Shown: in pieces, positions 7,432 to 16,209 of the stretch | How positions within the stretch are numbered: the first letter of the stretch is position 1 | Layout: each line of letters begins with the position of its first letter | Origin: Streptomyces sp. TLI_146 | Lineage (GTDB): Bacteria > Actinomycetota > Actinomycetes > Streptomycetales > Streptomycetaceae | Assembly (NCBI RefSeq): GCF_002846415.1 | Contig: NZ_PJMX01000001.1 | Coordinates: forward strand, 7,874,001 to 7,938,000 | Length of the DNA stretch: 64,000 nucleotides | Direction of reading: 5' to 3' | Translations under genes and position numbers: made by a program | Notes under the pieces: generated by a model | The model's database searches: none | What the model was told of the DNA's origin: nothing | Seen by the model: only the letters and a program-made list of their open reading frames with translations

Positions 7432-10341
7432 ATGCCCCACTCCTCGCCGCCGCCCCCGACGGCCGCCCGGCCCGCCCGGCCCGTCACGGCCGAGCAGGGG
7501 TTCCTGCGGGCCTGGGCCGCGCTCGTTCCGGCGGCACTGGGCGTCGTCTACTTCCTGTGGCGCGCCCCGGACGTCGACCTCCCCCGCCTCCAGCTCGCCG
7601 GTACGGCAGCGGCGGCCAAGGAGGTGTACGACGGGCACGCCCCGGCGTTCCGGGATGCGTTGGTGGCCCACATGGTGTGGGTGGCCTGCGGCGCCGCGAC
7701 GCTGCTGCTGGTGTTCCAGATCGGGCACCACGCGTACTCGGGGCTGCGCGGCCGTCAGGTCTCCTACTGGGCGATGATCGCCACCTTCGCGGGCGCGGTG
7801 TTCGGTCTCGTCGAGAACGGTCTGCTCGTCGGTGCGCTGAGGGTGCGGGGCCCCGTCGACGACTGGCCGTTCGCCACGGCGACGGCGCTGGAGACCGTCA
7901 AGTGGCTGCTGCTCGGCGCCTCCACGGTCATCGGCGCGAGGGTGTGGGCGACCACGGTCTCGCGGGCGGGCAGGGGGATGCGGAGGAAGGCCGAGGACCC
8001 GGAACCGGCCCCGGTCCTGGACACCGACGGTGCCGACGCGACCACCGGGGCACCCCACCCCCGACACCCCACCGACACCCCGAGGGTCGTCCCGCCCTGG
8101 CCCGTCGCCGACGCCGACGGGCGGATCTGGCCGACCGGCGTCGCCCACCCGCACACCGAGCCCGGCACCGAGTCGGCGCACTGGCGCTACCAGAGCACCA
8201 CGGCCCCCGGCCGGCAGCACGCGAAGCTGGGCTTCTGCGTCTCCGGGGGAGGCATCCGCTCGGCCACCGTCACCCTGGGAGCCCTCCAGGCACTGCGCCG
8301 GTCGCTGCGCGAGGCCCGGTACCTGGTCTCCGTCTCCGGCGGCGGTTACACGGCGGGCGCGATGCAACTGGCCCTCGACGACACCCTCACGTCCAGGGAC
8401 GCGTTCGCGCCGGGCTCGCCCGAGGAGGACCACCTGCGGCGGCACTCCAAGTACGTCGCCGACGGCACCGGACAGTGGATGGTCGCCCTCGGAGTGCTGC
8501 TGCGCGGTCTGCTCGCGTCCCTGTTCCTGCTGGCCGCCGCGACCGGCACCATCGGGCTGATCCTGAGCTGGGCCTATCACGACGTACCGGTGACCGATCT
8601 GACCGGGCTTGCCGAGCCCGGCATCCGCTTCTGCTCCCACTGCACCGCCACCCCGGCGCGCCCGTCGTTCCGCGACCCGGCGGTGTGGACGGTCGCGTAC
8701 GCGCTCGTGGCGGCCGCCGGGATCTGGCTGCTGTGGCTCGCCGTGTACGTGTGGGACCGCGCCGACCAGGCGGCCCGCTGGCTGGCCCGGGCCTTCCAGG
8801 CGTTCGTCGTGCTCACGCTCGCGCTGACCGCCGTGGTCTTCGTGCTCCCGCTGCTCGCCTGGTCGGCGGTCTACCTCCAGACCCGGCACCAGGTCAGCCG
8901 CCCCGACGCGACGGTGGGCGCGGGCCTGACCGTCCTGGTCACCTATTGCGCGGCGCTGGTGGGCACCTTGTGGCGGCGGCGCAAGACCGTGCGCACGGGG
9001 CTGTCCAAGGTGATGGACGCCGTCCGCGGGCGGTCGGGCCTGACCCGTGCCGTCCCCAACGGCCTGCTCCAGTATCTGACGGTGTGGGTCGTGCTGATCC
9101 TGCTCACGGCCGTCTTCCTGCTCCTTCTGGGCTGGGCGACCGCCACCGGCTGGGCCTGGCCGCTGTGGATGCAGATCTGCGTCCCGGCCGTGCTGGTGTT
9201 CATCGGCTCGCTCCTGGACCAGACGTGGATGAGCCTGCACCCCTTCTACCGCCGTCGCCTGGCCTCCGCGTTCGCCGTACGCCGTGAGGTCCTGCCCGGC
9301 ACGGAGGGTACGCAGGTGGCCCGGCCGTACGACTTCGCCACCGAGACCACCACACTCAGCGAGTACGGCGCGCGCAAGCCCGACTTCCCCCAGGTCATCT
9401 TCGCCGCCGCGGGGAACCTCTCCGGCAGCGAACGCACGCCGCCGGGCCGCCGCGCGGTCTCCTACACGCTCTCCCATGACTATGTCGGCGGTCCCGATGT
9501 GGGCTACGCCTGCACCGCCTGTCTGGAGCAGCGCTCCAAGCGGCACATCGCACGGGATCTGACCGTCCAGTCGGCCGTCGCGATCTCGGGTGCGGCCTTC
9601 GCCTCCGCCATGGGAGCGCAGGCCCGGGCCTTCCAGGTGCTGTTCGCCCTCTCCAACGCCCGGTTGGGCAGCTGGCTGCCCAACCCCGGCGCCGTCGCCG
9701 AGCAGTGGAGCGCCCCGCGCTGGCCGGCGCCCCCGGCGCCGCTGATCCGCCGACTGCCGTATCTGCTGCGCGAGGTGTTCGGCCGCTATCCGATGGACGA
9801 CCGGCTCCTGCTGGTGACCGACGGCGGCCACTACGAGAACCTCGGTCTGGTGGAGCTCCTGCGGCAGGGTGTGCGTACGGCGGTGTGTATCGACGCCAGT
9901 GGTGACAGCCCGCCCTTCGCGACCACCCTCGCCCAGGCGATCGCGCTCGCCCAGGAGGAACTGGGCATCACCATCACCCTGCACGAGCCGACCACTCTCG
10001 TCCCCGGCAGCGGCGACCCGCTGGAGCCGCCGAGCGTCCTCTCCGCGCTCAACTCCCGCCTGTCCCGGACGTTGGTGGTCACCGGCGACATCACCTACCC
10101 CGAGGACCTGGACATCGACGGCGACCGCGGCCGCCAAGGCACCCTGATCGTGGCCCGGGCCACGCTGACGAAGGACCTGCCGTACGAACTGCTCTCGTAC
10201 GCGGCGGCCCACCCGGTCTTCCCGCACGACAGCACCAGTGACCAGTGGTTCGACCACCGGCAGTTCGACGCGTACCAGACCCTCGGGCGCTGTCTGGGGA
10301 AGCGGGTGCAGGAACTGCTGGACGGGGCGGAGGCGTCCTGA
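7432..10341 (+). CDS. Membrane-embedded patatin-like phospholipase
   Basis: A 969-residue protein that starts 4 bases after a full AGGAGGTGA ribosome site (7419-7427), unusually strong for this window. Residues 25-175 hold about four membrane helices. Then comes a patatin core: oxyanion loop LGFCVSGGGIRSATVTLG (~263-280), nucleophile elbow SVSGGGYTAG (~303) and catalytic Asp in LVTDGGHYENLGL (~799). Between the elbow and the Asp lie more helices (about residues 350-600), so the hydrolase domain is split by a membrane unit. Patatins cleave acyl chains from lipids. This size and layout are much larger than plant patatins. Fourth gene of the 4.6-10.8 kb cassette. Confidence 0.8.
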   Translation: MPHSSPPPPTAARPARPVTAEQGFLRAWAALVPAALGVVYFLWRAPDVDLPRLQLAGTAAAAKEVYDGHAPAFRDALVAHMVWVACGAATLLLVFQIGHHAYSGLRGRQVSYWAMIATFAGAVFGLVENGLLVGALRVRGPVDDWPFATATALETVKWLLLGASTVIGARVWATTVSRAGRGMRRKAEDPEPAPVLDTDGADATTGAPHPRHPTDTPRVVPPWPVADADGRIWPTGVAHPHTEPGTESAHWRYQSTTAPGRQHAKLGFCVSGGGIRSATVTLGALQALRRSLREARYLVSVSGGGYTAGAMQLALDDTLTSRDAFAPGSPEEDHLRRHSKYVADGTGQWMVALGVLLRGLLASLFLLAAATGTIGLILSWAYHDVPVTDLTGLAEPGIRFCSHCTATPARPSFRDPAVWTVAYALVAAAGIWLLWLAVYVWDRADQAARWLARAFQAFVVLTLALTAVVFVLPLLAWSAVYLQTRHQVSRPDATVGAGLTVLVTYCAALVGTLWRRRKTVRTGLSKVMDAVRGRSGLTRAVPNGLLQYLTVWVVLILLTAVFLLLLGWATATGWAWPLWMQICVPAVLVFIGSLLDQTWMSLHPFYRRRLASAFAVRREVLPGTEGTQVARPYDFATETTTLSEYGARKPDFPQVIFAAAGNLSGSERTPPGRRAVSYTLSHDYVGGPDVGYACTACLEQRSKRHIARDLTVQSAVAISGAAFASAMGAQARAFQVLFALSNARLGSWLPNPGAVAEQWSAPRWPAPPAPLIRRLPYLLREVFGRYPMDDRLLLVTDGGHYENLGLVELLRQGVRTAVCIDASGDSPPFATTLAQAIALAQEELGITITLHEPTTLVPGSGDPLEPPSVLSALNSRLSRTLVVTGDITYPEDLDIDGDRGRQGTLIVARATLTKDLPYELLSYAAAHPVFPHDSTSDQWFDHRQFDAYQTLGRCLGKRVQELLDGAEAS

Positions 10342-10378
10342 GGGGCGAAAGGCTCCACAACGGGGGAACGGAACGGTG

Positions 10379-10828
10379 ATGGCGGGCACGGCCGAAGAAC
10401 AGGGTGGGCGGCGCGGGGGTACCGCGTGGCCGAGGTTGCGGGCGGAACACGTGGTGGGCGCGGGCGCGGTGCTGGGCGTCGCCGCCCTCGTCGAGCGCAT
10501 ACCGAGGTTCGTGCCCGCACGCGAGTACATCCTGTGCCACACCTCGCCGACCCTCGACCACCTGACCCTCACGGCCCTGGGCCTGGTACTGGCGGCCGGG
10601 GCCGCCGCGGTGGCGGGCGGCGTCATGATGCAGGCCCGGCGGGCCCCGGGCCGGGCGCTCCCCGTCGTATGGCTGGTGATCGTCGCCGCCCTGCTGGTCG
10701 CGGCGGACGGGGTCGACGCCCACGGCGAGGCGTTGGCCGCGAAGCAGGCGGCGACGGAGTTCACGGAAGGCGCGTGCGACTACGTCCCGCAGGAGTACAG
10801 CGCGACGCCGGGATGGTTCTTCTGGTGA
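10379..10828 (+). CDS. Small membrane protein
   Basis: A 149-residue protein with two or three hydrophobic segments (about residues 24-42, 62-85 and 95-112) and a C-terminal tail holding a cysteine (EGACDYVPQEYS) and ending in WFFW. The ATG at 10379 sits behind GGGGGAACGG, 37 bases after the patatin stop, so it is probably the last gene of that operon. No family recognised. Confidence 0.6.
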   Translation: MAGTAEEQGGRRGGTAWPRLRAEHVVGAGAVLGVAALVERIPRFVPAREYILCHTSPTLDHLTLTALGLVLAAGAAAVAGGVMMQARRAPGRALPVVWLVIVAALLVAADGVDAHGEALAAKQAATEFTEGACDYVPQEYSATPGWFFW

Positions 10829-10861
10829 TCCACCTGGCCGCGTCGCTGGGCCCCGCCGTTT

Positions 10862-11758
10862 CTACGCGTCCGCCACGGCAGCGGCCAGTTCGGCGAGGGC
10901 CGTGGCCTCCGGGGTGTGCTCCTCGGCGCTGAACACATGGACCACCAGGCCCGTTTCGCCGGGTGCCGCCGGTACGTGGAGTGTCTCGAAGTCCAGGGTG
11001 AGGAGCCCGGCGACCGGGTGGCGCAGTTGTTTGCGGCCCGCCGCGCACATCACGATCTCACCGGACGCCCAGATCTCGCGGAACTCGGCGCTGCGGGCGG
11101 ACAGTTCGGTGATGAGCGCGGTGAGTTCCGCGTCGTCCGGGTAGTTGCCCGCGGCCACCCGCAGCTGGCCCACGGCCTCGGCCGCCCGGTCCCGCCACTC
11201 GGGGTGCACCACCCGGGAGGCCGGGTCGAGGAAGAGGTAGCGCGCGTTGTTGGGGTCGCGGCGGGCCGGGTCGGCCAGACCGCCGATGAGCTCGGCGCCG
11301 AGGCCGTTCCAGGCCACCACGTCGAGGCGGTGGTCCGTGGCGAAGGCGGGCATCTGGGTCATGGAGTCCAGGACCCGTTGGAGCACGGGGCTGACCCGGG
11401 CCCGGGGCGCGGGCCCGCGCCTGGCGGCGGCCAGCGTGGCGAGGTGTCCGCGCGCGGCGGTGCCCAGGCCGAGCGCCCGGGCCAGCGCGTCCAGCACCTC
11501 GGGCGACGGCTGGGTGGCGCGGCCCTGTTCGAGGCGTACGTAGTAGTCCACGCTGATCCCGGCGAGCTGGGCCAGCTCCTCGCGGCGGAGCCCGCGCACG
11601 CGCCGCCGCCGACCACCGGCGAGGCCGACGTTCTCCGGGGCGACCCGGCCCCGGCGGGCGCGCAGGAAGGCGCCCAGTGCGCGGTGGGTGTCGCCGACGC
11701 CGTCGATCCGGCCGAGGGTGTCGGTTTGGTCGTCGGTGCCGGGGTCCACGCCGTTCAT
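10862..11758 (-). CDS. XRE-family regulator with MmyB-like ligand domain
   Basis: A 298-residue transcription factor. Residues ~28-95 form a helix-turn-helix (RREELAQLAGISVDYYVRLEQGR, recognition helix around SVDYYVRL). The remainder is the MmyB-like PAS-related domain (PAFATDHRLDVVAWN, AEFREIWASGEI) common in actinobacterial regulators. Such proteins usually control a divergently transcribed oxidoreductase, which fits the quinone reductase gene opposite. It may bind the dyad that overlaps its own start codon. Confidence 0.85.
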   Translation of the reverse strand: MNGVDPGTDDQTDTLGRIDGVGDTHRALGAFLRARRGRVAPENVGLAGGRRRRVRGLRREELAQLAGISVDYYVRLEQGRATQPSPEVLDALARALGLGTAARGHLATLAAARRGPAPRARVSPVLQRVLDSMTQMPAFATDHRLDVVAWNGLGAELIGGLADPARRDPNNARYLFLDPASRVVHPEWRDRAAEAVGQLRVAAGNYPDDAELTALITELSARSAEFREIWASGEIVMCAAGRKQLRHPVAGLLTLDFETLHVPAAPGETGLVVHVFSAEEHTPEATALAELAAAVADA

Positions 11759-11771
11759 ACGGTCAAGTATG
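11756..11771. promoter_or_regulatory. Dyad over the XRE regulator start codon
   Basis: CATAC-N6-GTATG at 11756-11771 overlaps the start codon of the leftward regulator and lies in the 99-base gap to the quinone reductase gene. Its position fits autoregulation; the motif is short and could be chance. Confidence 0.35.
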
Positions 11772-11857
11772 CGTGGCCCTCGCAGTACCAGGAACGCCGG
11801 TCCGCCGGTCGAACCGGGTGCTGGCTGCCCGGCCGCGTCCGGGGGAGGGTTGGCGGC

Positions 11858-12658
11858 ATGAACGACACCACCGCCCAGGACCGGCAGCCCAAGAAGATCC
11901 TCCTCGTCAGCGCCCACCCCGAACCCCGCTCGCTCAACGCCGAACTGACCGCCTTCGCCGCCGGCCATCTGCGTGCGGCCGGGCACGAGGTGCGGGTGTC
12001 CGACCTGTACGCGATGAAGTGGAAGGCGGTGCTGGACGCCGACGACTTCCCCGACCACCCCGGCGACCGGCGGCTGGACGTGATGGACGCCTCGGAACGG
12101 GCCACGCTGGCGGGCCGGTTGGCGCCGGACATCGCGGCGGAGCAGGAGAAGGTGCGCTGGTCGGACGCGGTGATCCTGCAGTTCCCGATGTGGTGGTTCT
12201 CGACGCCCGCGATCCTGAAGGGCTGGATCGAGCGGGTGTTCACCAGCGGGTTCGGCTACGGCCCCGCGCTTCCCCCGCCGTACAGCGAGAACACCCTGGG
12301 CGGGCGGCGCGCGCTGGTGTCGGTGACGGCCGGTGCGCGGGCGTCGGCGTTCTCCGATCGCGGTATCCACGGGGCGCTTGCGGACGTCCTCCACCCGTTG
12401 CAGCACGGCCTGTTCTGGTTCACCGGCATGGCGCCGCTGGAGCCGTTCGTGATGTACGACGCGAACGAGGTGTCGAAGGAGGAGTTCGCGGCGGCGAAAC
12501 TGGCGTACGGGCAGCGCCTGGACGGGCTCTTCACCGATGAGCCGGTCCCGTACCGCACGCTCGTCGGCGGCGACTACGGGCGTGACATGCGACTGCTGCC
12601 GGGCGTGGAGGCGCCGGGGGTCAGCGGCCTTGAGCTGCACGTACGGCCGCGCGGCTGA
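11858..12658 (+). CDS. Flavodoxin-fold NAD(P)H:quinone oxidoreductase
   Basis: A 266-residue protein of the NQO1/MdaB type (Flavodoxin_2). After a short disordered N-terminus the first strand (KKILLVSAHPEPRSLNAEL) supplies the FMN/FAD phosphate loop, and VILQFPMWWFSTPAILKGWI is the hallmark of the family around the flavin ring. It should transfer two electrons from NAD(P)H to quinones or similar acceptors in the cytosol. ATG 11858 follows GGGGGAGGG. It is probably regulated by the divergent XRE protein. Confidence 0.88.
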   Translation: MNDTTAQDRQPKKILLVSAHPEPRSLNAELTAFAAGHLRAAGHEVRVSDLYAMKWKAVLDADDFPDHPGDRRLDVMDASERATLAGRLAPDIAAEQEKVRWSDAVILQFPMWWFSTPAILKGWIERVFTSGFGYGPALPPPYSENTLGGRRALVSVTAGARASAFSDRGIHGALADVLHPLQHGLFWFTGMAPLEPFVMYDANEVSKEEFAAAKLAYGQRLDGLFTDEPVPYRTLVGGDYGRDMRLLPGVEAPGVSGLELHVRPRG

Positions 12659-12665
12659 GCGCCTG

Positions 12666-13277
12666 TCAGTCGCGGCGGCGCAGCCCCGCGTAGAAGGTGG
12701 TGGCGGCGGTGAGCAGCAGCAGGCCCAGGGTGACGGCCACGGTGATCTCCGTGGTGTTCTCCTGGTCCGGGCTGTCCGGAAGGCGTGGCTTCAGCAGGCC
12801 GAGCGGGTCCTTGCGGATCTCGACGCGGTCGCCGACCTCGGCCTGTCCGAAGCAGTTCTGCTGCTGGGACACCCTGTGCACGCTGTGGTCGCCGCCGGTC
12901 TCGGTGACCGTGCAGAACATGTCCGGGCCGCGCCGGTTGTGCTCGTCGACGACCTGGGTGACCACCGCGGGGACCGGCTTCCCGGCCGTCTTCATGTACA
13001 CCTCGTACATCGCGGGCCCGGCGAACAGCATGAGCGCGAAGCAGCCGACCGAGGCGAGCGTGGCGGCTCCGGCGCGGTGCCAGCCACCGCCGATGAGACA
13101 GGCGGCGAGGGCCGTGAAGCCGAGCGTGACGATCACGCCGAGCCAGGTCGCGTACTGACCGATTCCGGCGCCCAGGGCCGTGCCGCCCGGTATGAGCAGG
13201 GCCCACAGCGCGGAGTTGAGCGCCCGGCGCCCGCCGCGCACGCCTTCCGGCGACCGTTCCGCCGCCACGACGCTCAT
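12666..13277 (-). CDS. Membrane protein of unknown function
   Basis: A 203-residue protein with four predicted membrane helices (about 23-42, 45-63, 68-88, 177-196). The outer loop (about residues 95-170) has two cysteines (DMFCTVTE and QQNCFGQ) that could form a disulfide. No family assigned. It converges on the quinone reductase with an 8-base gap. Confidence 0.65.
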   Translation of the reverse strand: MSVVAAERSPEGVRGGRRALNSALWALLIPGGTALGAGIGQYATWLGVIVTLGFTALAACLIGGGWHRAGAATLASVGCFALMLFAGPAMYEVYMKTAGKPVPAVVTQVVDEHNRRGPDMFCTVTETGGDHSVHRVSQQQNCFGQAEVGDRVEIRKDPLGLLKPRLPDSPDQENTTEITVAVTLGLLLLTAATTFYAGLRRRD

Positions 13278-13323
13278 GCTGTCCTGCCCCCGTCTGTCCT
13301 GTCGATCAACGGGGACAGCCTAG

Positions 13324-14532
13324 TCAGGGCCGCATGAGGATCTTGACGGCGCCGTCGGCCCCGCGCGCGAGGATGTCGTACGCGTGCGGCGCCTGCTCCA
13401 GCGGGAGGTGGTGGGTGGCGAAGTCGTCCACGCCGAGCGGGTCGTCGTCGGCGAGGAACGACATGATGTCGTCGCTCCAGCGGTGGACGTTGGTCCGGCC
13501 CGTGCGCAGCTGGACGTGTTTGTCGGACAGCGTCATCAGCGGCAGGGGGTCGCTCATCCCGCCGTAGTTGCCGGCCAGCGAGATGGTGCCGCCCCGGCGG
13601 ACCAGGGCGACGGCCAGTTGGAGGGCGGCCGTCCGGTCGGGGCCGTTGCCGCAGGCGCGCCGCGCGGCCCGGCCCTGCGGCCGGTCGGGTCCGGACGCCT
13701 GCCCGCCCAGGGCCAGTCGGCCGAGGAGGCCGTCATGGGCCTCGGTGCCCACGGCGTCGATCACCGAGTCGGGGCCCCGGCCGAACGTATGGGTGCCGAT
13801 CGCGGCTATCAGGTCGTCCTGGCTTTCGTAGTCACCCGGATCGAACACCTCCACGCCCCGCTTGCGCGCCCGCGCCAGCCGCTCGGGCACCACGTCGACG
13901 CCGATGGCGTGGGAGGCGCCGCGCTGCAGGGCGATCCGGCAGGCCATGTCGCCGAGCGGGCCGAGGCCGAGCACGGCGACGGTACCCGCCGGCGGGACGT
14001 CCGCGTACCGGACCGCCTGCCAGGCGCTCGGCAGTACGTCGGAGAGGTAGACGAAACGGTCGTCCTGCGGCCCCTCGGGCACCCGGATCGGCCCGAACTG
14101 GGCCTGCGGCACCCGCAGATACTCGGCCTGCGCGCCCGGCACCGATCCGTACAGCTCGCCGTGGCCGATGAGCGCCGCCCCGGTGTCGCGGCCCGGGTCA
14201 TGGGTGGTCCGGCACTGGGCGGGCAGGCCCGCCGAGCACATCCAGCAGTGCCCGCAGGCGATGTGGAACGGCACGACGACCCGGTCGCCCGGCTTGATCT
14301 CCGTCACCTCGGGGCCGGTTTCCTCGACGATCCCGATGGCCTCGTGGCCGAGGACGTCTCCCGGCCTCACGAGCGAGGCGAGTGTGTCGTGCCGCTCGTA
14401 CAGCCGGAGGTCGAAGTCGCACAGTCCGGTGGAGGTGACGCGCACGATCGCGTCGGTGCGTTCCCGGATGACCGGGTCCGGCACGGTCTCCACCCGGACG
14501 TTCCGCTCGCCCTGCCACGTCACAGCCCTCAT
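13324..14532 (-). CDS. Zinc-dependent alcohol dehydrogenase (FDH-like MDR)
   Basis: A 402-residue medium-chain dehydrogenase. The GroES-like domain holds VLGHEAIGIVEE (zinc His/Glu) and a structural-zinc loop (CGHCWMCSAGLPAQC). The Rossmann loop is VAVLGLGPLGDMA. Length and the AGNYGG stretch resemble glutathione-independent formaldehyde dehydrogenases. The first catalytic segment reads TGLCDFDLRLY, where CGSDLH is usual, so Cys is kept but the following residues differ. The ATG at 14532 is behind AAGGGA. Substrate uncertain. Confidence 0.82.
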   Translation of the reverse strand: MRAVTWQGERNVRVETVPDPVIRERTDAIVRVTSTGLCDFDLRLYERHDTLASLVRPGDVLGHEAIGIVEETGPEVTEIKPGDRVVVPFHIACGHCWMCSAGLPAQCRTTHDPGRDTGAALIGHGELYGSVPGAQAEYLRVPQAQFGPIRVPEGPQDDRFVYLSDVLPSAWQAVRYADVPPAGTVAVLGLGPLGDMACRIALQRGASHAIGVDVVPERLARARKRGVEVFDPGDYESQDDLIAAIGTHTFGRGPDSVIDAVGTEAHDGLLGRLALGGQASGPDRPQGRAARRACGNGPDRTAALQLAVALVRRGGTISLAGNYGGMSDPLPLMTLSDKHVQLRTGRTNVHRWSDDIMSFLADDDPLGVDDFATHHLPLEQAPHAYDILARGADGAVKILMRP

Positions 14533-14634
14533 CGGCGGTCCCTTCCCTCTCGTCGCGGGAGCGCCCGGGTACCCGTACCCCGCCGCGGACAACGCGCCGG
14601 CGCCGACGGGTTCACGCCATTGCCGCCGCCGGGA

Positions 14635-15132
14635 TCACTCCCGAGCCGTATCGTCACCACCGCGGATCTCGTCGAGGGACTCCTGCATGAGGCCCTTCGC
14701 GCGGGTGAACCAGTCGGCCAGTACGGCGACTTCCTCCGGTCCGTAGTCGGCGAAGAGGGCGCCGAGGCGCTCGTAGAACGGGCCGTAGACCGCGAGGATG
14801 CGGGCCTGCGCGTACTCGTCCATGACCACGCGGACACGGCGGCGGTCCTCCGGATCGGCCTGGCGGTGGGCGTAGTTGGCCTTTTCCAGCCGGTTCAGTA
14901 CGCCGGTGATCCCGCCGGTCGTCAGGCGGGCCCGCTCCGCGAGGTCGCCCGCGGCGAGCGACTCCCCGGCCAGCGAGGCCTCGACGAGGAAGCCGAGACA
15001 GGTGAGATCGGTGACGTTGAGGCCGAGCCGCGCCGCGATGTCCTGCTGTCCGAAGTGGGCGAGCGCGATCATCCGGTCCATCGCGTACAGCGCCTGCTCC
15101 GGTGTCGCCGCCGGGCGCTCCTTGCCGTCCAC
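14635..15132 (-). CDS. MarR-family transcriptional regulator
   Basis: A 165-residue winged-helix protein. LTTGGITGVLNRLEKANYAHRQADPEDRR contains the recognition helix and wing with the DxRR signature of MarR proteins; the flanking helices form the dimer. MarR proteins repress until a small phenolic or oxidant binds. A nested perfect dyad starts 11 bases upstream of the start codon and is a likely autoregulatory operator shared with the divergent small membrane protein. Confidence 0.87.
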   Translation of the reverse strand: MDGKERPAATPEQALYAMDRMIALAHFGQQDIAARLGLNVTDLTCLGFLVEASLAGESLAAGDLAERARLTTGGITGVLNRLEKANYAHRQADPEDRRRVRVVMDEYAQARILAVYGPFYERLGALFADYGPEEVAVLADWFTRAKGLMQESLDEIRGGDDTARE

Positions 15133-15142
15133 CGCGCAATCC

Positions 15143-15173
15143 CCTTACGATCTAAGCTACTTAGCCGGTAAGG
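15143..15173. promoter_or_regulatory. Nested dyad, probable MarR operator
   Basis: Reading CCTTAC-gat-CTAAG-cta-CTTAG-ccg-GTAAGG, both the inner (5+3+5) and outer (6-base) arms are perfect and share one centre at 15158. It lies between the divergent MarR gene and the gene at 15204, in a locally AT-rich patch. Confidence 0.65.
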
Positions 15174-15203
15174 CATTCTATCGCGCGGCTCCGAGGAGAC
15201 GAC

Positions 15204-15554
15204 ATGGGGTTACACGGCGACCACGACATGGGCCACACCGTTGCCGGTTGGACCGGTACGGGGGTGGGGGTGCTCGGCAGCGTCGTCACGGGTGCGGGGC
15301 TCGTCGGTGGTTCGGCGGCCGGGGTGTGGCTGGGGGGTGCGGTCATCGCCCTGGCCGCACTCGCCACGTGGACGCTGCACCTGGCGGGGTGGGGCAAGGC
15401 GTCCGGGCCGCGCCGGCCGGGGCAGCGGCACTGGCGGACGCGTGACGTCGCGGCCCGGGACGGACACCCCGACTGCGTCGGCTGCCGCATGGCGGGGCGC
15501 GCCGGGCCGCGTACGTCCGAAGCCGCTCAGGTGGCCGTGCCCGCGCGGCTCTGA
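15204..15554 (+). CDS. Small membrane protein resembling the HGxxPAAW group
   Basis: A 116-residue protein with an N-terminal HG..H.....W pattern (GLHGDHDMGHTVAGW), two membrane helices (about 18-40 and 43-63) and a basic tail with HPDCVGCRMAGR. This layout matches short Streptomyces membrane proteins named for an HGxxPAAW motif, though PAAW is not exact here. Role unknown. Its 3' end overlaps the convergent acetyltransferase by 28 bases. Confidence 0.6.
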   Translation: MGLHGDHDMGHTVAGWTGTGVGVLGSVVTGAGLVGGSAAGVWLGGAVIALAALATWTLHLAGWGKASGPRRPGQRHWRTRDVAARDGHPDCVGCRMAGRAGPRTSEAAQVAVPARL

Positions 15555-16066
15555 GCGCAGGTCAGCACCCGGGTCGTACTGCCGTCTTCCTCCGTGATGT
15601 CCCGGACGTGCTCGAACCCCATCTTCTCCAGCAGCGCCAGCGACGCCGTGTTCGGCGAGGCCACGGTGGCGTGCACCTCGCTCAGATCGAGGGTGTCGAA
15701 GCCGTGGGCCACGATCGCCCGCGCCAGCTCCAGACCGAGGCCGCGACCCCACGCCTCGGGGGCCAGCGCGTAGATGATCTCGTGTCCGTCCACCTCGTCG
15801 GTGGGCTTGATCTCGGCGTGCCCGACCAGCCGCCCGTCCCGCCGGACGGCCCAGACGTCGAACCGCTCCTCCGCGTACACCTTGGTGAAGATCCGCCCGA
15901 ACAGGGCCCGGTCGTCCGCTTCGGGAACGGTCCCGTCCCCCATCCACCGCGACACCCTGGTGTCCTGGAACAAGGCGACGAAGGCCTCCTCGTCCTCGGG
16001 GGTGTACCGCTCAAGGAGCAGACGCTCGGTACGCAACGTCGGGCTGGAAGCCGGAGTCGAAGTCAC
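15527..16066 (-). CDS. GNAT acetyltransferase (RimJ/RimL type)
   Basis: A 179-residue acetyl-CoA-dependent N-acetyltransferase. LRTERLLLERYTPED at the N-terminus, and EAWGRGLGLELARAIVAHGFD with the following VHATVASPNTASLALLEKMGFEHV, are the hallmarks of the RimJ/RimL branch (acetyl-CoA pyrophosphate loop and Asn-x-x-Ser). These acetylate protein N-termini or small amines. Substrate unknown. Confidence 0.85.
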   Translation of the reverse strand: MTSTPASSPTLRTERLLLERYTPEDEEAFVALFQDTRVSRWMGDGTVPEADDRALFGRIFTKVYAEERFDVWAVRRDGRLVGHAEIKPTDEVDGHEIIYALAPEAWGRGLGLELARAIVAHGFDTLDLSEVHATVASPNTASLALLEKMGFEHVRDITEEDGSTTRVLTCAQSRAGTAT

Positions 16067-16209
16067 GGGCGCGACGCTACGCAGGCGGTGCCCGCGCCGC
16101 CAAACGTATTTCGCGGCGGCGGCATCGTCGGAACCGGACGCGGCCCCCGCCCGAGTGGTCGCCGCGAAACTCCGGTGCGCCGGTCCCGGCGGTGGGATAC
16201 AACGAGAGC

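Noticed and set aside
7417..10764. Open frame of 1115 codons on the minus strand
   Set aside because: It is an antisense shadow of the patatin gene. The translation is rich in Arg, Gly and His with no domain, while the plus strand has clear catalytic motifs.
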